Origin: Pseudooceanicola endophyticus
GTDB taxonomy: Bacteria > Pseudomonadota > Alphaproteobacteria > Rhodobacterales > Rhodobacteraceae
Direction of reading: 5' to 3'
Assembly (NCBI RefSeq): GCF_018760365.1
Contig: NZ_JAHIAB010000013.1
Span: 62,001 to 126,000 of the forward strand
DNA: 64,000 bases
Of the stretch, positions 21,524 to 30,299 are shown one piece after another; position 1 is the first letter of the stretch; each line of letters starts with the position of its first letter. The position numbers and the translations under genes were made by a program. The notes under the pieces were generated by a model. The model was not told where the DNA came from, searched no databases, and was given only the letters and a program-made list of their open reading frames with translations.

Positions 21524-21564
21524 TTGACGCATCGGAGAACTCTATTTCGTATGGTGGTATACCA
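21524..21564 (+). promoter_or_regulatory. Promoter and GntR-type operator of the first amino-acid ABC operon
   Basis: A TTGACG -35 at 21524-21529 is followed 17 bases later by a weak TCGTAT -10 at 21547-21552. Immediately after is the perfect 10-base palindrome TGGTATACCA (21555-21564), which fits the GntR/FadR-type operator form TGGT-AT-ACCA and would cover the transcription start. No GntR gene adjoins, so the regulator would act in trans. RBS AAGGG at 21581. Confidence 0.6.
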
Positions 21565-21590
21565 TAAGACAAACAGACAAAAGGGTGATC

Positions 21591-22421
21591 ATGAAACACG
21601 TTTCTCGACGCATTGCGCTGACGCTCTGCGCAGCCTTCGGACTGGCCGGAGCCGTCCAGGCCGCCGAGTGCACCTCTCCCATTGCGGCCAAGGATCTGGT
21701 CGAGAAGGGCAAGCTGACGATGGCCGTCAGCCCGACGCTGCCGCCGATGGCCTATGCGGATTCCACCGGCAAGCTGATGGGCCTGCGCATCGACCTGGGC
21801 GACGAGATCGCCCGACGCCTCTGCCTGGAGCCAAGCTTTGTCTCGACCGAATATGCCACCATGGTGCCGGGCCTGAAGGCCCGCCGTTGGGATCTGATCG
21901 ACGCCGGGCTTTTCGTCACGCCCGAGCGGCTGAAGATCCTCTACATGATCCCTTACGAAAGCCTGGCGATCTCGGCCTCGACGCGGCCCGACGACAGCTC
22001 GATCACCAAGATCGAGGACCTGTCCGGCAAGACCATCAGCACCGAGGTCAGCGGTTATGACGCCGCCAAGATGCGCGAGCTGAACGAGGAGTTTAAGGCC
22101 AAGGGCCTGAAACCCATGACCATCCAGCTGTTCGACAACTACGCCACCGTCTTCCAGGCGCTGCGCGCGGGTCAGGTGGACGCCGCCGTCTCGATCGACC
22201 CGGTGGCCAAGCAGTACCAGGACCAGGGCGATTTCCGACAGGCGCTCTCGGGGATGTACGCCACCCCCGGCTCCCTGACCTTCGACAATGCCGATTTCGC
22301 CGCCACGGTCGAGAAGGTCATGGAAGAGATGCAGGCCGATGGCTGGCTGCCCGCCCTGATGGAGAAATACGGCGTCAAGCCCGCCGCCGGCGGCCTGAAG
22401 CTGGACGGCCCGGGCCTGTAA
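21591..22421 (+). CDS. Amino-acid ABC transporter substrate-binding protein (family 3)
   Basis: 276-residue periplasmic binding protein of the polar amino acid family (SBP_bac_3). A Sec signal is evident (SRRIALTLCAAFGLAGAVQA, cut before AECTSP). Family motifs include the strand-turn near KLTMAVSPTLPPMAYADSTG, the arginine-bearing GLRIDLGDEIARRL and the C-terminal GWLPALMEKYGV. Two cysteines near the mature N-terminus could pair. The ATG at 21591 is preferred to a GTG two codons earlier because of AAGGG spacing. First gene of an SBP-permease-ATPase-dehydrogenase operon. A stem-loop follows at 22438-22467. Confidence 0.9.
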   Translation: MKHVSRRIALTLCAAFGLAGAVQAAECTSPIAAKDLVEKGKLTMAVSPTLPPMAYADSTGKLMGLRIDLGDEIARRLCLEPSFVSTEYATMVPGLKARRWDLIDAGLFVTPERLKILYMIPYESLAISASTRPDDSSITKIEDLSGKTISTEVSGYDAAKMRELNEEFKAKGLKPMTIQLFDNYATVFQALRAGQVDAAVSIDPVAKQYQDQGDFRQALSGMYATPGSLTFDNADFAATVEKVMEEMQADGWLPALMEKYGVKPAAGGLKLDGPGL

Positions 22422-22437
22422 GCCCGCCGCGCCCCCT

Positions 22438-22467
22438 CCGGTTCCGGCGCCAGGGCTCCGGGACCGG
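22438..22467 (+). repeat. Intergenic stem-loop after the binding-protein gene
   Basis: CCGGTTCCGG and CCGGGACCGG form a 10-base stem with one G-U pair and a 10-base loop, between the binding protein and permease. Such stems commonly protect the upstream mRNA so that the binding protein is made in excess. Confidence 0.5.
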
Positions 22468-22499
22468 CCCCGTTCCGACACGACAGAAGGAAGACCGCC

Positions 22500-23183
22500 G
22501 TGCACGGCTGGAACTGGACCGGATTTTTCGAATACCTGACCAATGGCTACCTGTTCCAGGGCGCGCTGGTCACGCTTGGGCTGACGGTGGCCTCGATCAC
22601 GCTGGGGCTGGTGCTGGGCTTCGTCATCGCGCTGCTGCGCATGAGCCCGCTGAAACCCCTGCGCTGGTTCGCGCATTTCTACATCTGGCTGTTCCGGGGC
22701 ACCCCCGTCCTTGTCCAGCTGATCATCATCTACACCGGCCTGCCGCAGATCGGCATCCGCTTCACGGTGCTGGAATCCACCCTGATCGGGCTGGTGATGA
22801 ACGAGGCCGCCTACCTGGCCGAAATCATCCGCTCGGGCATCAATGCCGTGCCGCGCGGCCAGTCGAACGCCGCCCGCGCCATCGGCATGAAGGACTGGCA
22901 GATCATGCGCTACATCGTGGCGCCCCAGGCCACCCGCATCATCATTCCGCCGCTCGGCAACTCGGTCAACGGCTGCCTGAAGACCACCTCCATCGCCTCG
23001 GTGATCTCCATGGAGGAACTGCTGCGCCGCACCCAGGTGCTGATCCAGGAAAAGTTCATGGTGCTGGAGCTCTTCGTGGTGGCCGCCCTCTACTACCTGA
23101 TCATGACCACCGCCTGGGATTTCGTGCAGCGCCGGATCGAGCGCCGCTTCGGGCGCGGTTTCGACATTTCCGCCGGACACTGA
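22500..23183 (+). CDS. Amino-acid ABC transporter permease (HisM/GlnP type)
   Basis: 227 residues with the HEQRo/3-TM permease form. Start is GTG at 22500 with an AGAAGGAAG RBS. Membrane segments at about residues 18-45, 55-80, 85-105 and near the C-terminus; the family N-terminal segment [20 protein letters not shown] and the EAA loop ([20 protein letters not shown]) are clear. It is the only permease gene in this operon, so the pore is likely a homodimer. The ATPase starts 10 bases downstream. Confidence 0.92.
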   Translation: MHGWNWTGFFEYLTNGYLFQGALVTLGLTVASITLGLVLGFVIALLRMSPLKPLRWFAHFYIWLFRGTPVLVQLIIIYTGLPQIGIRFTVLESTLIGLVMNEAAYLAEIIRSGINAVPRGQSNAARAIGMKDWQIMRYIVAPQATRIIIPPLGNSVNGCLKTTSIASVISMEELLRRTQVLIQEKFMVLELFVVAALYYLIMTTAWDFVQRRIERRFGRGFDISAGH

Positions 23184-23193
23184 GGAGCTTTCC

Positions 23194-23934
23194 ATGACAC
23201 CGCTGATTTCCCTCAAGGGCGTCGACAAGTGGTACGGCCCCGGTTTCCAGGTCCTCAGGGGCTGTTCGCTGGACGTGGCGCGCGGCGAGGTGGTCGTGGT
23301 CTGCGGCCCCTCCGGATCCGGCAAGTCGACGCTGATCAAATGCGTCAACGGGCTTGAGCCGGTACAGGGCGGCAGCATCGCCATCGAGGCGGCCGAGGTC
23401 ACCGATCCGAAGACCGACATGACGAAGCTGCGCGCCCGCGTCGGCATGGTCTTCCAGCATTTCGAGCTGTTCCCCCACATGAGCGTCCTCGACAACCTCT
23501 GCATCGGGCCGCAGAAGGTCATGGGCCGTCCCCGCGCCGAGGCCGAGGCCAAGGCCATGGCCCTGCTGGAGCGCGTCGGGCTGGCCGCCCATGCCGCCAA
23601 GTTCCCGATCCAGTTGTCCGGCGGGCAGCAGCAACGCGTCGCCATCGCCCGGGCCCTGGCGATGGACCCGGTGGCGATGCTCTTCGACGAGCCGACATCC
23701 GCCCTGGACCCCGAGATGATCAACGAAGTGCTGGACGTGATGGTGGAACTGGCCCGCGAGGGCATGACGATGATCGTCGTCACCCACGAGATGGGCTTTG
23801 CCCGCCGCGTCGCTGACCGGGTGGTCTTCATGGATGGCGGCGAGGTGATCGAGGACAGCCCGAAGGACGATTTCTTCGGCGCCCCGAAAAGCCCCCGCGC
23901 GGTCGAATTCCTCTCCAAGATCCTGCAGCACTGA
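23194..23934 (+). CDS. Amino-acid ABC transporter ATP-binding protein (GlnQ/HisP type)
   Basis: 246-residue polar-amino-acid ATPase. Walker A is GPSGSGKST near residue 41, signature [15 protein letters not shown], Walker [15 protein letters not shown], switch histidine VVTHEMGF. Length and motif set are standard, so this subunit looks active. The next gene starts one base after its stop, meaning transporter and dehydrogenase are coupled. Confidence 0.94.
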   Translation: MTPLISLKGVDKWYGPGFQVLRGCSLDVARGEVVVVCGPSGSGKSTLIKCVNGLEPVQGGSIAIEAAEVTDPKTDMTKLRARVGMVFQHFELFPHMSVLDNLCIGPQKVMGRPRAEAEAKAMALLERVGLAAHAAKFPIQLSGGQQQRVAIARALAMDPVAMLFDEPTSALDPEMINEVLDVMVELAREGMTMIVVTHEMGFARRVADRVVFMDGGEVIEDSPKDDFFGAPKSPRAVEFLSKILQH

Positions 23935-23935
23935 G

Positions 23936-25060
23936 ATGACACGCATCCTTTCCCCCCGCGACATCCGCCTCGCCTCCGTCTCCACCCTGGGCGAGGCCGC
24001 CCGCGCCCTTGGCTGCCTGCGCCCGCTGGTGGTGGTCGATCCCGGCGTGCTGACGCTGGGCATTGCCGAACCCGCGCTGAAGGCGCTCTCGGGCGCCGGG
24101 CTTGCGGCCTCGGTCTTCTCGGGTGTCTCGCCCGATCCGCTGGACACCGAGGCGATGGCCGCCGCCCAGGCCGCCCGCGATCATGGTGCCGACGGGATCA
24201 TCGGCATCGGCGGCGGCAGCGCCATGGACATCGCCAAGGTCGCCGCGCTGCTGTCGCGCCATGGCGGCCACCCCCGCGATCATGCGGTCCCCAAGATCGT
24301 TGATCTGGAGGTGGCGCCGGTGATCTGCGTGCCCACCACCGCCGGCACCGGCAGCGAGGTGACGCGCGCCGCCGTCATCACCGATGCCGCCAGCCACGAA
24401 AAGCTGCTGATGCTGGGCACCGCGCTGCTGCCCGCTCTGGCGCTGCTGGACTGGGAGCTGACGGTGACCTGCCCCTTCCGCGTCACCGTGGACAGTGGCC
24501 TTGATGCGCTGTCGCACGCGCTTGAGGCGTTGGTGAACCGCAACGCCAGCCCCTATTCCGACGGGCTTGCCTGCGAGGCGCTGCGCCTGATCGGGGCCAA
24601 TCTGGAACGCGTCGCCGGGGCGCCGCAGGATGGCGAGGCCCGCAAGGCGATGCTGAGCGGGGCGATGCTGGCGGGGCTGGCGGTGTCGCATACCTCGACC
24701 GCGCTGATCCACGGCATGAGCCGCCCAATCGGCGCCGCCTTCCATGTGCCCCACGGCATGTCCAACGCCATGCTGATGCCGCTGGTCACGCGCTTTTCCA
24801 TCGCCACCGCTCCTCAGGCCTATGCCCGTGCGGCCACGGCCCTTGGCGCCGGGGACGACCTGGCGGGCTGGCTGGAGGGGCTGAACACCCGGCTGGAGGT
24901 GCCGAAGATCCGCGACCGGGGCATCGCCGCGCCGGATTACGACGCGATGATCCCCGAGATGGTGCGCCAGGCACTGGCCTCCGGCACCCCGGCGAACAAT
25001 CCCCGCCTGGCCACCGCCGGGGAGGTCGCCGATCTCTACCGGGCGCTCTGGCAGGGCTGA
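23936..25060 (+). CDS. Iron-containing (group III) alcohol dehydrogenase
   Basis: 374-residue metal-dependent dehydrogenase. The nucleotide-binding GGGSAMDIAK and TTAGTGSEVT motifs are present, and metal ligands are readable: Asp in VDSGLDALSHALE, His in the same segment, His in ALIHGMSRP and His in HVPHGMSNA. Starts one base after the ATPase stop, so it belongs to the amino-acid transport operon. Members act on short alcohols, hydroxy acids or lactaldehyde; being tied to an amino-acid importer suggests a hydroxy-acid or amino-alcohol substrate, which is inference. Confidence 0.9.
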   Translation: MTRILSPRDIRLASVSTLGEAARALGCLRPLVVVDPGVLTLGIAEPALKALSGAGLAASVFSGVSPDPLDTEAMAAAQAARDHGADGIIGIGGGSAMDIAKVAALLSRHGGHPRDHAVPKIVDLEVAPVICVPTTAGTGSEVTRAAVITDAASHEKLLMLGTALLPALALLDWELTVTCPFRVTVDSGLDALSHALEALVNRNASPYSDGLACEALRLIGANLERVAGAPQDGEARKAMLSGAMLAGLAVSHTSTALIHGMSRPIGAAFHVPHGMSNAMLMPLVTRFSIATAPQAYARAATALGAGDDLAGWLEGLNTRLEVPKIRDRGIAAPDYDAMIPEMVRQALASGTPANNPRLATAGEVADLYRALWQG

Positions 25061-25071
25061 GGCGGCATCCC

Positions 25072-25992
25072 TCAGGGCGCCGGTGGCGCGGCTGCGGGCC
25101 CGTGCGGCGCCCGGAACCGCGCCACCGTCCAGTCGATGAAGACCCGCAACCGGTCATGCACCAGCCGGCGCGAGGGGTAGATCAGCGCATAGGGGATCTC
25201 GGGCAGGGTCCAGTCGTCGAGGATCGTCACAAGTTCACCGCTGGCCAGCTGGGGGGCGATGATCTCGCGCAGGTTCTGCCCGATCCCCAGCCCGGCCCGG
25301 ATCATGTTGACATGGCCGGTACCGTCATTGGCCGCCATGGTGAAACGCTCGACCGTCACCTGCCGCCCCCGCCGCGCGAAGTGCAGCGGCCAGGGCTTGC
25401 CGCTGGCGGCCGAGAAATAGCCGACGATGTCGTGCCCCTCCAGCGCCTCGGGGGTCTGCGGCACGCCCCGGCGCTCCAGGTAGCTGCGCGCGGCAAAGGT
25501 GACCGTCTGGTAAGCGAAGAGCCGGCGCGCGATGAAGCTCGTGACATCCGCCTCGCCCGCCCGGATGGCACAGTCCACCCCCTCTCCGACGATGTTCACG
25601 CTGCGGTCGGAAATGCCGACCGACAGGGTGATGTCGGGATAGCGCGCCGCGAAATCGGGCAGCGCCGGGATCAGCATCAGGTTGGCGAAGGAGGAAGCCA
25701 CCTCGATCCGCAACGGGCCCCGCGGCTTCAGATCGCGGCCCCGCAGCGCGGTCTCGGCCTGTTCAAGCTCGTGCAGCACCCGCTGGGCGGTGGGGAAATA
25801 GGCCTGCCCCTCCTGCGTGACCGAGACCCGCCGCGTGGTCCGGTGCAACAGGAGCACGCCCAGATGTTCCTCCAGGTCCCGCACCAGCTTGCTGGCGCTG
25901 GAGCGGGGCAGGCCAAGCTGATCCGCCGCCCGCGCGAAAGAGCCCGTCTCGACCACCCGCGTGAAGACCCGCATCGCCAGCAACCGGTCCAT
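25072..25992 (-). CDS. LysR-family transcriptional regulator (next to quinone oxidoreductase)
   Basis: 306 residues from ATG 25992 (MDRLLAMRVF); the frame is open to 26031 but that segment contains the CATTATG repeats and has no RBS. The N-terminal winged helix (TGSFARAADQLGLPRSSASK) and LysR substrate domain are standard for the CrgA/AaeR-like branch (IRAGEADVTSFIARRL). It is convergent with the Fe-alcohol dehydrogenase gene (11 bases apart) and divergent from the quinone oxidoreductase at 26170, which is its most likely target. Confidence 0.92.
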   Translation of the reverse strand: MDRLLAMRVFTRVVETGSFARAADQLGLPRSSASKLVRDLEEHLGVLLLHRTTRRVSVTQEGQAYFPTAQRVLHELEQAETALRGRDLKPRGPLRIEVASSFANLMLIPALPDFAARYPDITLSVGISDRSVNIVGEGVDCAIRAGEADVTSFIARRLFAYQTVTFAARSYLERRGVPQTPEALEGHDIVGYFSAASGKPWPLHFARRGRQVTVERFTMAANDGTGHVNMIRAGLGIGQNLREIIAPQLASGELVTILDDWTLPEIPYALIYPSRRLVHDRLRVFIDWTVARFRAPHGPAAAPPAP

Positions 25993-26000
25993 GTGGCCCC

Positions 26001-26017
26001 CATTATGCACCATTATG
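26001..26017. repeat. Direct repeat CATTATG in the lysR/quinone oxidoreductase divergent promoter
   Basis: CATTATG occurs at 26001-26007 and again at 26011-26017, a 10-base period, i.e. one helical turn, inside the 177-base divergent region. It may be a regulator contact site; the match to a LysR T-N11-A element is not clear. Confidence 0.35.
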
Positions 26018-26169
26018 GATAGTGATCCCATCCAGAGCGCCTTCCCCGCCGATATTCAACCGTTAAGTAAGATCCCGATACAGATGGCGCGCGGACCGGG
26101 CCGGTCTTTATACGGATTTCGGCACAATGGTCGCCAGGCCGCCATCACCTACAGACAGGATCCAGGATC

Positions 26170-27141
26170 ATGAACACGCTTGTCGCCACCCGGTTCGGCA
26201 CCCCTCCGGACATGCGCCTGCAATCGCGCGAACGCCCCGCACCGCGCCCCGGGCATTCGCTGGTGCGCATCCACGCGGCCACCGCCAACCCGCTGTCCCA
26301 TCAGGTGCGCACCGGCAAGGTGACGGGGGCCACCGCCCCGCTGGTGCTGGGGAACGAGGCCGCGGGCCGCGTCGAAAGCGGCGCGCGCTTTGCGCCCGGG
26401 ACCCCCGTGGCAATCTTCGGCGGCGGCCAGCTGGGCATCACCGGGGACGGCCTGCAGCAGCAATGGGCCCTGGTCGAGGACAAGCGGCTGATCGCCCTGC
26501 CCCCGGAGTACGATCTGACCGTCGCGGCCGCGCTGCCGGTCAACTATGCCACGGCCCATCAGGCGATGACCCGCGTCGGACAGGTCAGCCCCGGCCAGAA
26601 AGTGCTGATCTCGGGCGCGAGCGGCGCCCTGGGCCATGCACTGACCCAGATCGCGCTGATGCTGGGCGCGGAACCGATCGCCCTGGTGTCCTCGACCGCC
26701 AAGGTGGCCAGGGCACGGCAATCCGGCGCGCAGACGGTGATCGACCTGTCCGCCGGAGCGCTGCCCGCGCAGGTGGCACGCGCCACCGGCGGCCTCGGGG
26801 CCGACCTGGCCTTCGATACCGTCGGCGGGCCGGTGCTGGGCGCGATGCTGACGGCGTTGCGCGCCCGGGGCACCGCCGTGTCCATCGGCTTTGCCGGCGG
26901 CACCAGCGCCGCCATCGATCTGCCCGACCTCGTCGTCCACGAGAAACGTCTGCTGGGCTACGACCTGTGGCTGGAAAGCGACGCCGCCATCGCCGCCACC
27001 TTCGCGACCCTCGCGGCCGGGATCTCTGACGGACGCCTGAAACCTTCCATCGACAGCACCTGGCCATTGGCCGACCATGCCCGTGCCTACGAGCGGCTGC
27101 TGTCGCGCCAGGCCATGGGTGCCGTTGTCCTGACGCTCTGA
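26170..27141 (+). CDS. Zinc-independent MDR-family NADPH:quinone oxidoreductase
   Basis: 323-residue medium-chain reductase of the quinone oxidoreductase type. The GroES-like N-terminal half has HPATANPLSHQVRTGK-type sequence with no structural-zinc cysteines. The nucleotide fold is marked by GQKVLISGASGALGHALTQI and ADLAFDTVGGPVLG. The divergent LysR gene and the convergent MarR gene (6 bases beyond its stop) suggest an electrophile or quinone stress response. Which of the two controls it cannot be decided from sequence. Confidence 0.88.
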   Translation: MNTLVATRFGTPPDMRLQSRERPAPRPGHSLVRIHAATANPLSHQVRTGKVTGATAPLVLGNEAAGRVESGARFAPGTPVAIFGGGQLGITGDGLQQQWALVEDKRLIALPPEYDLTVAAALPVNYATAHQAMTRVGQVSPGQKVLISGASGALGHALTQIALMLGAEPIALVSSTAKVARARQSGAQTVIDLSAGALPAQVARATGGLGADLAFDTVGGPVLGAMLTALRARGTAVSIGFAGGTSAAIDLPDLVVHEKRLLGYDLWLESDAAIAATFATLAAGISDGRLKPSIDSTWPLADHARAYERLLSRQAMGAVVLTL

Positions 27142-27147
27142 ACGGGA

Positions 27148-27588
27148 TCAGCGCGGGGGCGCCTCCGGCGGGCCGCAGAGCCGCTCCAACGCTGCCAGCG
27201 TCACCTGCAGCGCGGTCTTTTCCTGCGCGCTCAGCCCGCTGATCCAGCGTTCGGCGATCCAGCCCGCCCGGGCCGCCCGCGACCGGGCCAGCGTGTCGCG
27301 CCCCCGCGCCGTGAGCGAGAACAGCGTCGCGCGCGCATCCGCCGGATCGGGCCGACTCTCTGCCAGCGCCTCCTGCGTCAGCTGAGCCAGCAGGACCCGC
27401 ATGGTCTGGTGCGTGACGCCCCGCAGCCGGGCCAACTCTGCCGCGCTGGCCGGTTGGTTCTCCAGATGCGCGAGGGTCACCAGCCGCGCATCCGAGGGCG
27501 TGCCGGCCCCCTGCCGGACCTGCCGGACAAAGGCCCCCGTCGCGGCCCGTATCCGTTCCGCCAGCGCGAAATCCTCCTGATCGGGCAT
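27148..27588 (-). CDS. MarR-family transcriptional regulator
   Basis: 146-residue winged-helix repressor. The recognition region reads ENQPASAAELARLRGVTHQT, followed by the wing (DPADARATLFSLTARGRDTL). Length and layout are standard MarR. It is divergent from the SnoaL-like gene, and the shared 98-base gap has a perfect inverted repeat (27649-27667), so it probably represses itself and that gene. MarR proteins usually sense phenolics, lipids or oxidants; there is no conserved Cys here to suggest thiol sensing. Confidence 0.9.
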   Translation of the reverse strand: MPDQEDFALAERIRAATGAFVRQVRQGAGTPSDARLVTLAHLENQPASAAELARLRGVTHQTMRVLLAQLTQEALAESRPDPADARATLFSLTARGRDTLARSRAARAGWIAERWISGLSAQEKTALQVTLAALERLCGPPEAPPR

Positions 27589-27648
27589 CCCTGCCTCCCT
27601 CCGTCTGGCCCCCCGGCAAACACCGTTTCCCGATGAGGCGATGTCATT

Positions 27649-27667
27649 TATACAGTGCCCCTGTATA
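27649..27667. promoter_or_regulatory. MarR-type operator between marR and the SnoaL-like gene
   Basis: TATACAG, TGCCC, CTGTATA: perfect 7-base arms with a 5-base spacer, in the divergent region. Size and symmetry match MarR binding sites. An AAAGGA RBS for the rightward gene follows. Confidence 0.7.
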
Positions 27668-27686
27668 GATTCGAAAGGATGATCAG

Positions 27687-28100
27687 ATGCAAGACCCCAG
27701 GTCCGTCGTGCGACGCTTCAACAGGGAGGTGATCGAGCAAGGCAACCCCGCGGCCTTCCGCACGCTGATGGCCGAGGATTTCGTCAACCATTCCGCCCCG
27801 CCCGGCGCACCCCAGGGCCCCGAAGGCATGTGGCACACGTTCGAACATGTGCTGCGTCCGGCGATCTCGGGGCTGACGGTCACGATCGAGGATCAGCTGG
27901 TCGAAGGCGACAAGGTCACGACCCGCAAGACCATCGCCGGCACGCTGAGCGGACCGCTGATGGGTGTGGCGGCCACCAACGGCCCGATCCGGATCGACGT
28001 GATCGACATCGTGCGGGTGCGGGACGGTCGCTATGCCGAGCACTGGGGCCTCAACAGCTTGCCTGCCGTGCTGGCACAGCTGCGCGCCGGGGCGGCCTGA
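27687..28100 (+). CDS. SnoaL-like / ester cyclase-fold protein
   Basis: 137-residue NTF2-fold protein. The N-terminal VVRRFNREVIEQGNPAAFRT and DFVNHSAPPGAPQG, and the C-terminal DVIDIVRVRDGRYAEHWGL, are typical of the SnoaL-like polyketide cyclase family. Family members in bacteria are mostly uncharacterised and may bind or isomerise small aromatic or lipid-like compounds. Control by the divergent MarR is probable from the operator between them. Tail-to-tail with the LacI gene, 17 bases apart. Confidence 0.85.
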   Translation: MQDPRSVVRRFNREVIEQGNPAAFRTLMAEDFVNHSAPPGAPQGPEGMWHTFEHVLRPAISGLTVTIEDQLVEGDKVTTRKTIAGTLSGPLMGVAATNGPIRIDVIDIVRVRDGRYAEHWGLNSLPAVLAQLRAGAA

Positions 28101-28117
28101 GGCACCGGACGCAGCGC

Positions 28118-29176
28118 TCAGTCGCCCGGCGCGGGCCCCAGAGAGCCGCGCCGGATCAGCGGCGTCTCGATGCGCTGGTGCCGGGCCGGGCCGGTCTCTC
28201 CTCCGATCCGCGCGATGATCCGTTCCGCCGCCAGGGCGCCGAAACGGTGCGTCGGCTGGTCCACCACCGTGACGGCGGGCACCGTCACCCGACTCCAGTC
28301 GGCATCGAACCAGGCCACCAGCGACATCTGTGCCGGCAACGCGATGCCGCGCGCGCTGAGGGCGCGGAACACCTCGGCGCCGACCAGGCTGTCGGAGGCC
28401 AGGATGGCGGTGACGCCGGGCGTCTCGGAGAGCAGCCGCGCGACGATGGCGTCGATCGCCGCCGCGCCGGTGGCGTTGGTGTGCACCCGCTCATGCCAGT
28501 CCTGTCCTGCGGGCGCGGCCGACAGGAAGCCCGCGATCCGTTCCCGCACCGCGGCAATGCGCACCTGCGCCAGGCTTTGCAGGCGTGGCTGCGGGGTCCG
28601 GATTGCCGTGACATAGGCGATCCGGCGATGACCCAGGGCCTGCATCTGCGCCACCAGCGCCGCCGTCGCCGCCCGGTCATCACCGCAGATCCCGTCGGCA
28701 CCCAGGCCCTCGACCCAGCGGTCGATGGTGACGACCGGCGTGCCGCTGGCCATGGCCTCGGCCAGATGCGCGACATCGCCGTCATCGGTGGGCGCGACGA
28801 TCAGACCCTGCACCTGCTGACGCAGCAGGACCGAGACCAGCGCGCGCTCCTGGGCCAGGTCCTCGCCCGAGTTGCTGATGATCACGTTCAGCCCCGCCGC
28901 CCGTGCCGTATCGCTGATTCCCCGCACAGCACGGGCGAAAAAGGCGTTCTCGATATCGCCGACCACCACCCCGATCAGCCCGCTGCGCCCGGTGCTGACT
29001 GAACGGGCAAGTTCGTTGGGCCGGTAGCCCAGGTCCTGCGCGGCCTGCAGCACGGCTTCGCGGGTCCGTTCGCTGGTCACGCCGTAACCGCCCAGAACCC
29101 TTGCCGCCGTGGCCTTCGACACCTTCGCGGCCCGGGCCACATCCGCCACCGTCAGTTTCTTGTTTCGTGCAGTCAT
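28118..29176 (-). CDS. LacI-family transcriptional regulator
   Basis: 352 residues from ATG 29176. The LacI helix-turn-helix is clear (LTVADVARAAKVSKATAARV) with the hinge helix (RPNELARSVSTGRSG), then a periplasmic-binding-protein-like core (IGVVVGDIENAFFARAVRG, and TAILASDSLVGAEVFRAL). The frame continues to 29443 but upstream codons overlap the divergent promoter and the next gene. It is divergent from the amino-acid ABC operon at 29349; tandem LacI-type operators lie between, so it very likely represses that operon and perhaps itself. The effector is unknown. Confidence 0.93.
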   Translation of the reverse strand: MTARNKKLTVADVARAAKVSKATAARVLGGYGVTSERTREAVLQAAQDLGYRPNELARSVSTGRSGLIGVVVGDIENAFFARAVRGISDTARAAGLNVIISNSGEDLAQERALVSVLLRQQVQGLIVAPTDDGDVAHLAEAMASGTPVVTIDRWVEGLGADGICGDDRAATAALVAQMQALGHRRIAYVTAIRTPQPRLQSLAQVRIAAVRERIAGFLSAAPAGQDWHERVHTNATGAAAIDAIVARLLSETPGVTAILASDSLVGAEVFRALSARGIALPAQMSLVAWFDADWSRVTVPAVTVVDQPTHRFGALAAERIIARIGGETGPARHQRIETPLIRRGSLGPAPGD

Positions 29177-29260
29177 TGCGGCGGCATTCCTTCGGCCTGA
29201 TCGGATTTTTCTATCCCGCCTCTTGACGGGACGCAAAACAAACATGCAGCATACGCCTAT

Positions 29261-29295
29261 TGAGACCGGTATCACATAGTTTGCGACCGGTATCA
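29261..29295. promoter_or_regulatory. Tandem LacI-family operators before the second amino-acid ABC operon
   Basis: TGAGACCGGTATCA at 29261-29274 and TGCGACCGGTATCA at 29282-29295. Both are near-palindromes around the central CG (ACCGGT core, TG...CA ends), the usual LacI-family operator shape, and are 21 bases centre to centre, two helical turns, on the same face of the DNA. They sit 54 bases before the binding-protein start, next to the divergent lacI gene. A TTGACG at 29223-29228 could be a -35. Confidence 0.75.
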
Positions 29296-29348
29296 GTGGA
29301 TAAAAATAGAAAATTCCCAACAACCGGACCGACAGTGGAGATCCCCGG

Positions 29349-30170
29349 ATGACCCTGACCATGCTCAAGCGCATGCTTCGCCCCGCCATGGCCCTTGCGA
29401 CCCTGGCCGCCCTGACCGGCGCCGCCCAGGCGGACGAGGCCAATCCCTACAACCTGATCGAACCCGGCACCGTGATGGTGGGCTCTCTGGGGGATGCCAA
29501 ACCCTATGCCTTCACCACCGCGACCGGCGAATTCACCGGCTTCGACGTCGAGCTGCTGCGCCACGTTCTGGCCGGCATGGGCTTCAAGAAGGACCAGATC
29601 CTGTTCACCGGCCAGGAATTCGCGGCCCTGCTGCCCTCGGTCGCCAATGGCCGCTTCGACATCGCCGCCGCCGCCATCGGCATCACCGATGCCCGCAAGA
29701 AGGTGGTCGACTTCTCCGACGGCTACCTGGCGGGCTACCTCTCGGTCCTCTCGGGCGAGGATGCCGTGACCGACGACGTTGCCTCGCTGAAGGGCAAGCG
29801 CCTGGGCGTGGTGCAGGGGACGCTGCAGGAGATGTACGCCCGCAAGCATTTCACCGGCACCGACATCGTGCAGTTCCCCGACAACAACACCGCCGTCGCG
29901 GCGCTGAACAACGGCACCGTGGATGCGCAGTTCCTCGATTACGAGGCCGCCAAGAGCTATGCCGAACGCTATGACCTGAAGATCAAGGTCAACATCCCCT
30001 CCTTCGACGCCCCCGCGGGCTTTGCCGTCAAGCCCGGCAACGACGCCCTGCGCGACGCGCTGAACAAGGGCCTGCACGCGGCGATGCAGGACGGCACCTG
30101 GCGCGATCTGTACCAGAAATGGTTCCCCGGCTCGCCGATGCCCAAGCAGTACCTGCCGTCCCAGGGCTGA
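29349..30170 (+). CDS. Amino-acid ABC transporter substrate-binding protein (family 3), LacI-controlled
   Basis: 273-residue SBP_bac_3 protein. A Sec signal runs to about residue 30 ([14 protein letters not shown], cleaved before DEANPY). Typical elements: [17 protein letters not shown], the ligand-binding [12 protein letters not shown] segment (Asp in place of the more usual Glu/Arg context), and a C-terminal [17 protein letters not shown]. First gene of an operon with a fused permease-ATPase, a Gfo/Idh/MocA dehydrogenase and a FAD oxidoreductase, which suggests import of an amino-sugar or amino-acid derivative to be oxidised. A perfect hairpin follows it. Confidence 0.9.
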   Translation: MTLTMLKRMLRPAMALATLAALTGAAQADEANPYNLIEPGTVMVGSLGDAKPYAFTTATGEFTGFDVELLRHVLAGMGFKKDQILFTGQEFAALLPSVANGRFDIAAAAIGITDARKKVVDFSDGYLAGYLSVLSGEDAVTDDVASLKGKRLGVVQGTLQEMYARKHFTGTDIVQFPDNNTAVAALNNGTVDAQFLDYEAAKSYAERYDLKIKVNIPSFDAPAGFAVKPGNDALRDALNKGLHAAMQDGTWRDLYQKWFPGSPMPKQYLPSQG

Positions 30171-30222
30171 GGGCGCCTCTGCCGGGACGTCTGCCCGTCC
30201 CCCCGCAGCCCCCGACACCGCT

Positions 30223-30244
30223 GCGGCCGGATCCTTCCGGCCGC
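30223..30244 (+). repeat. Intergenic stem-loop after the second binding-protein gene
   Basis: GCGGCCGGA, TCCT, TCCGGCCGC: perfect 9-base stem with a tetraloop between binding-protein and permease-ATPase genes. Most likely an mRNA-processing or stabilising element. Confidence 0.6.
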
Positions 30245-30299
30245 CTGACACTTGCCCCCAACGGACCGCCCCGCGCCGGCGGCCCCGGAGTCCTCTCTC

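Noticed and set aside
26001..26031. Extended start for the LysR protein at 26031
   Set aside because: The extra 13 residues are encoded by the CATTATG repeats, with no RBS before them; ATG 25992 begins the conserved LysR N-terminus.
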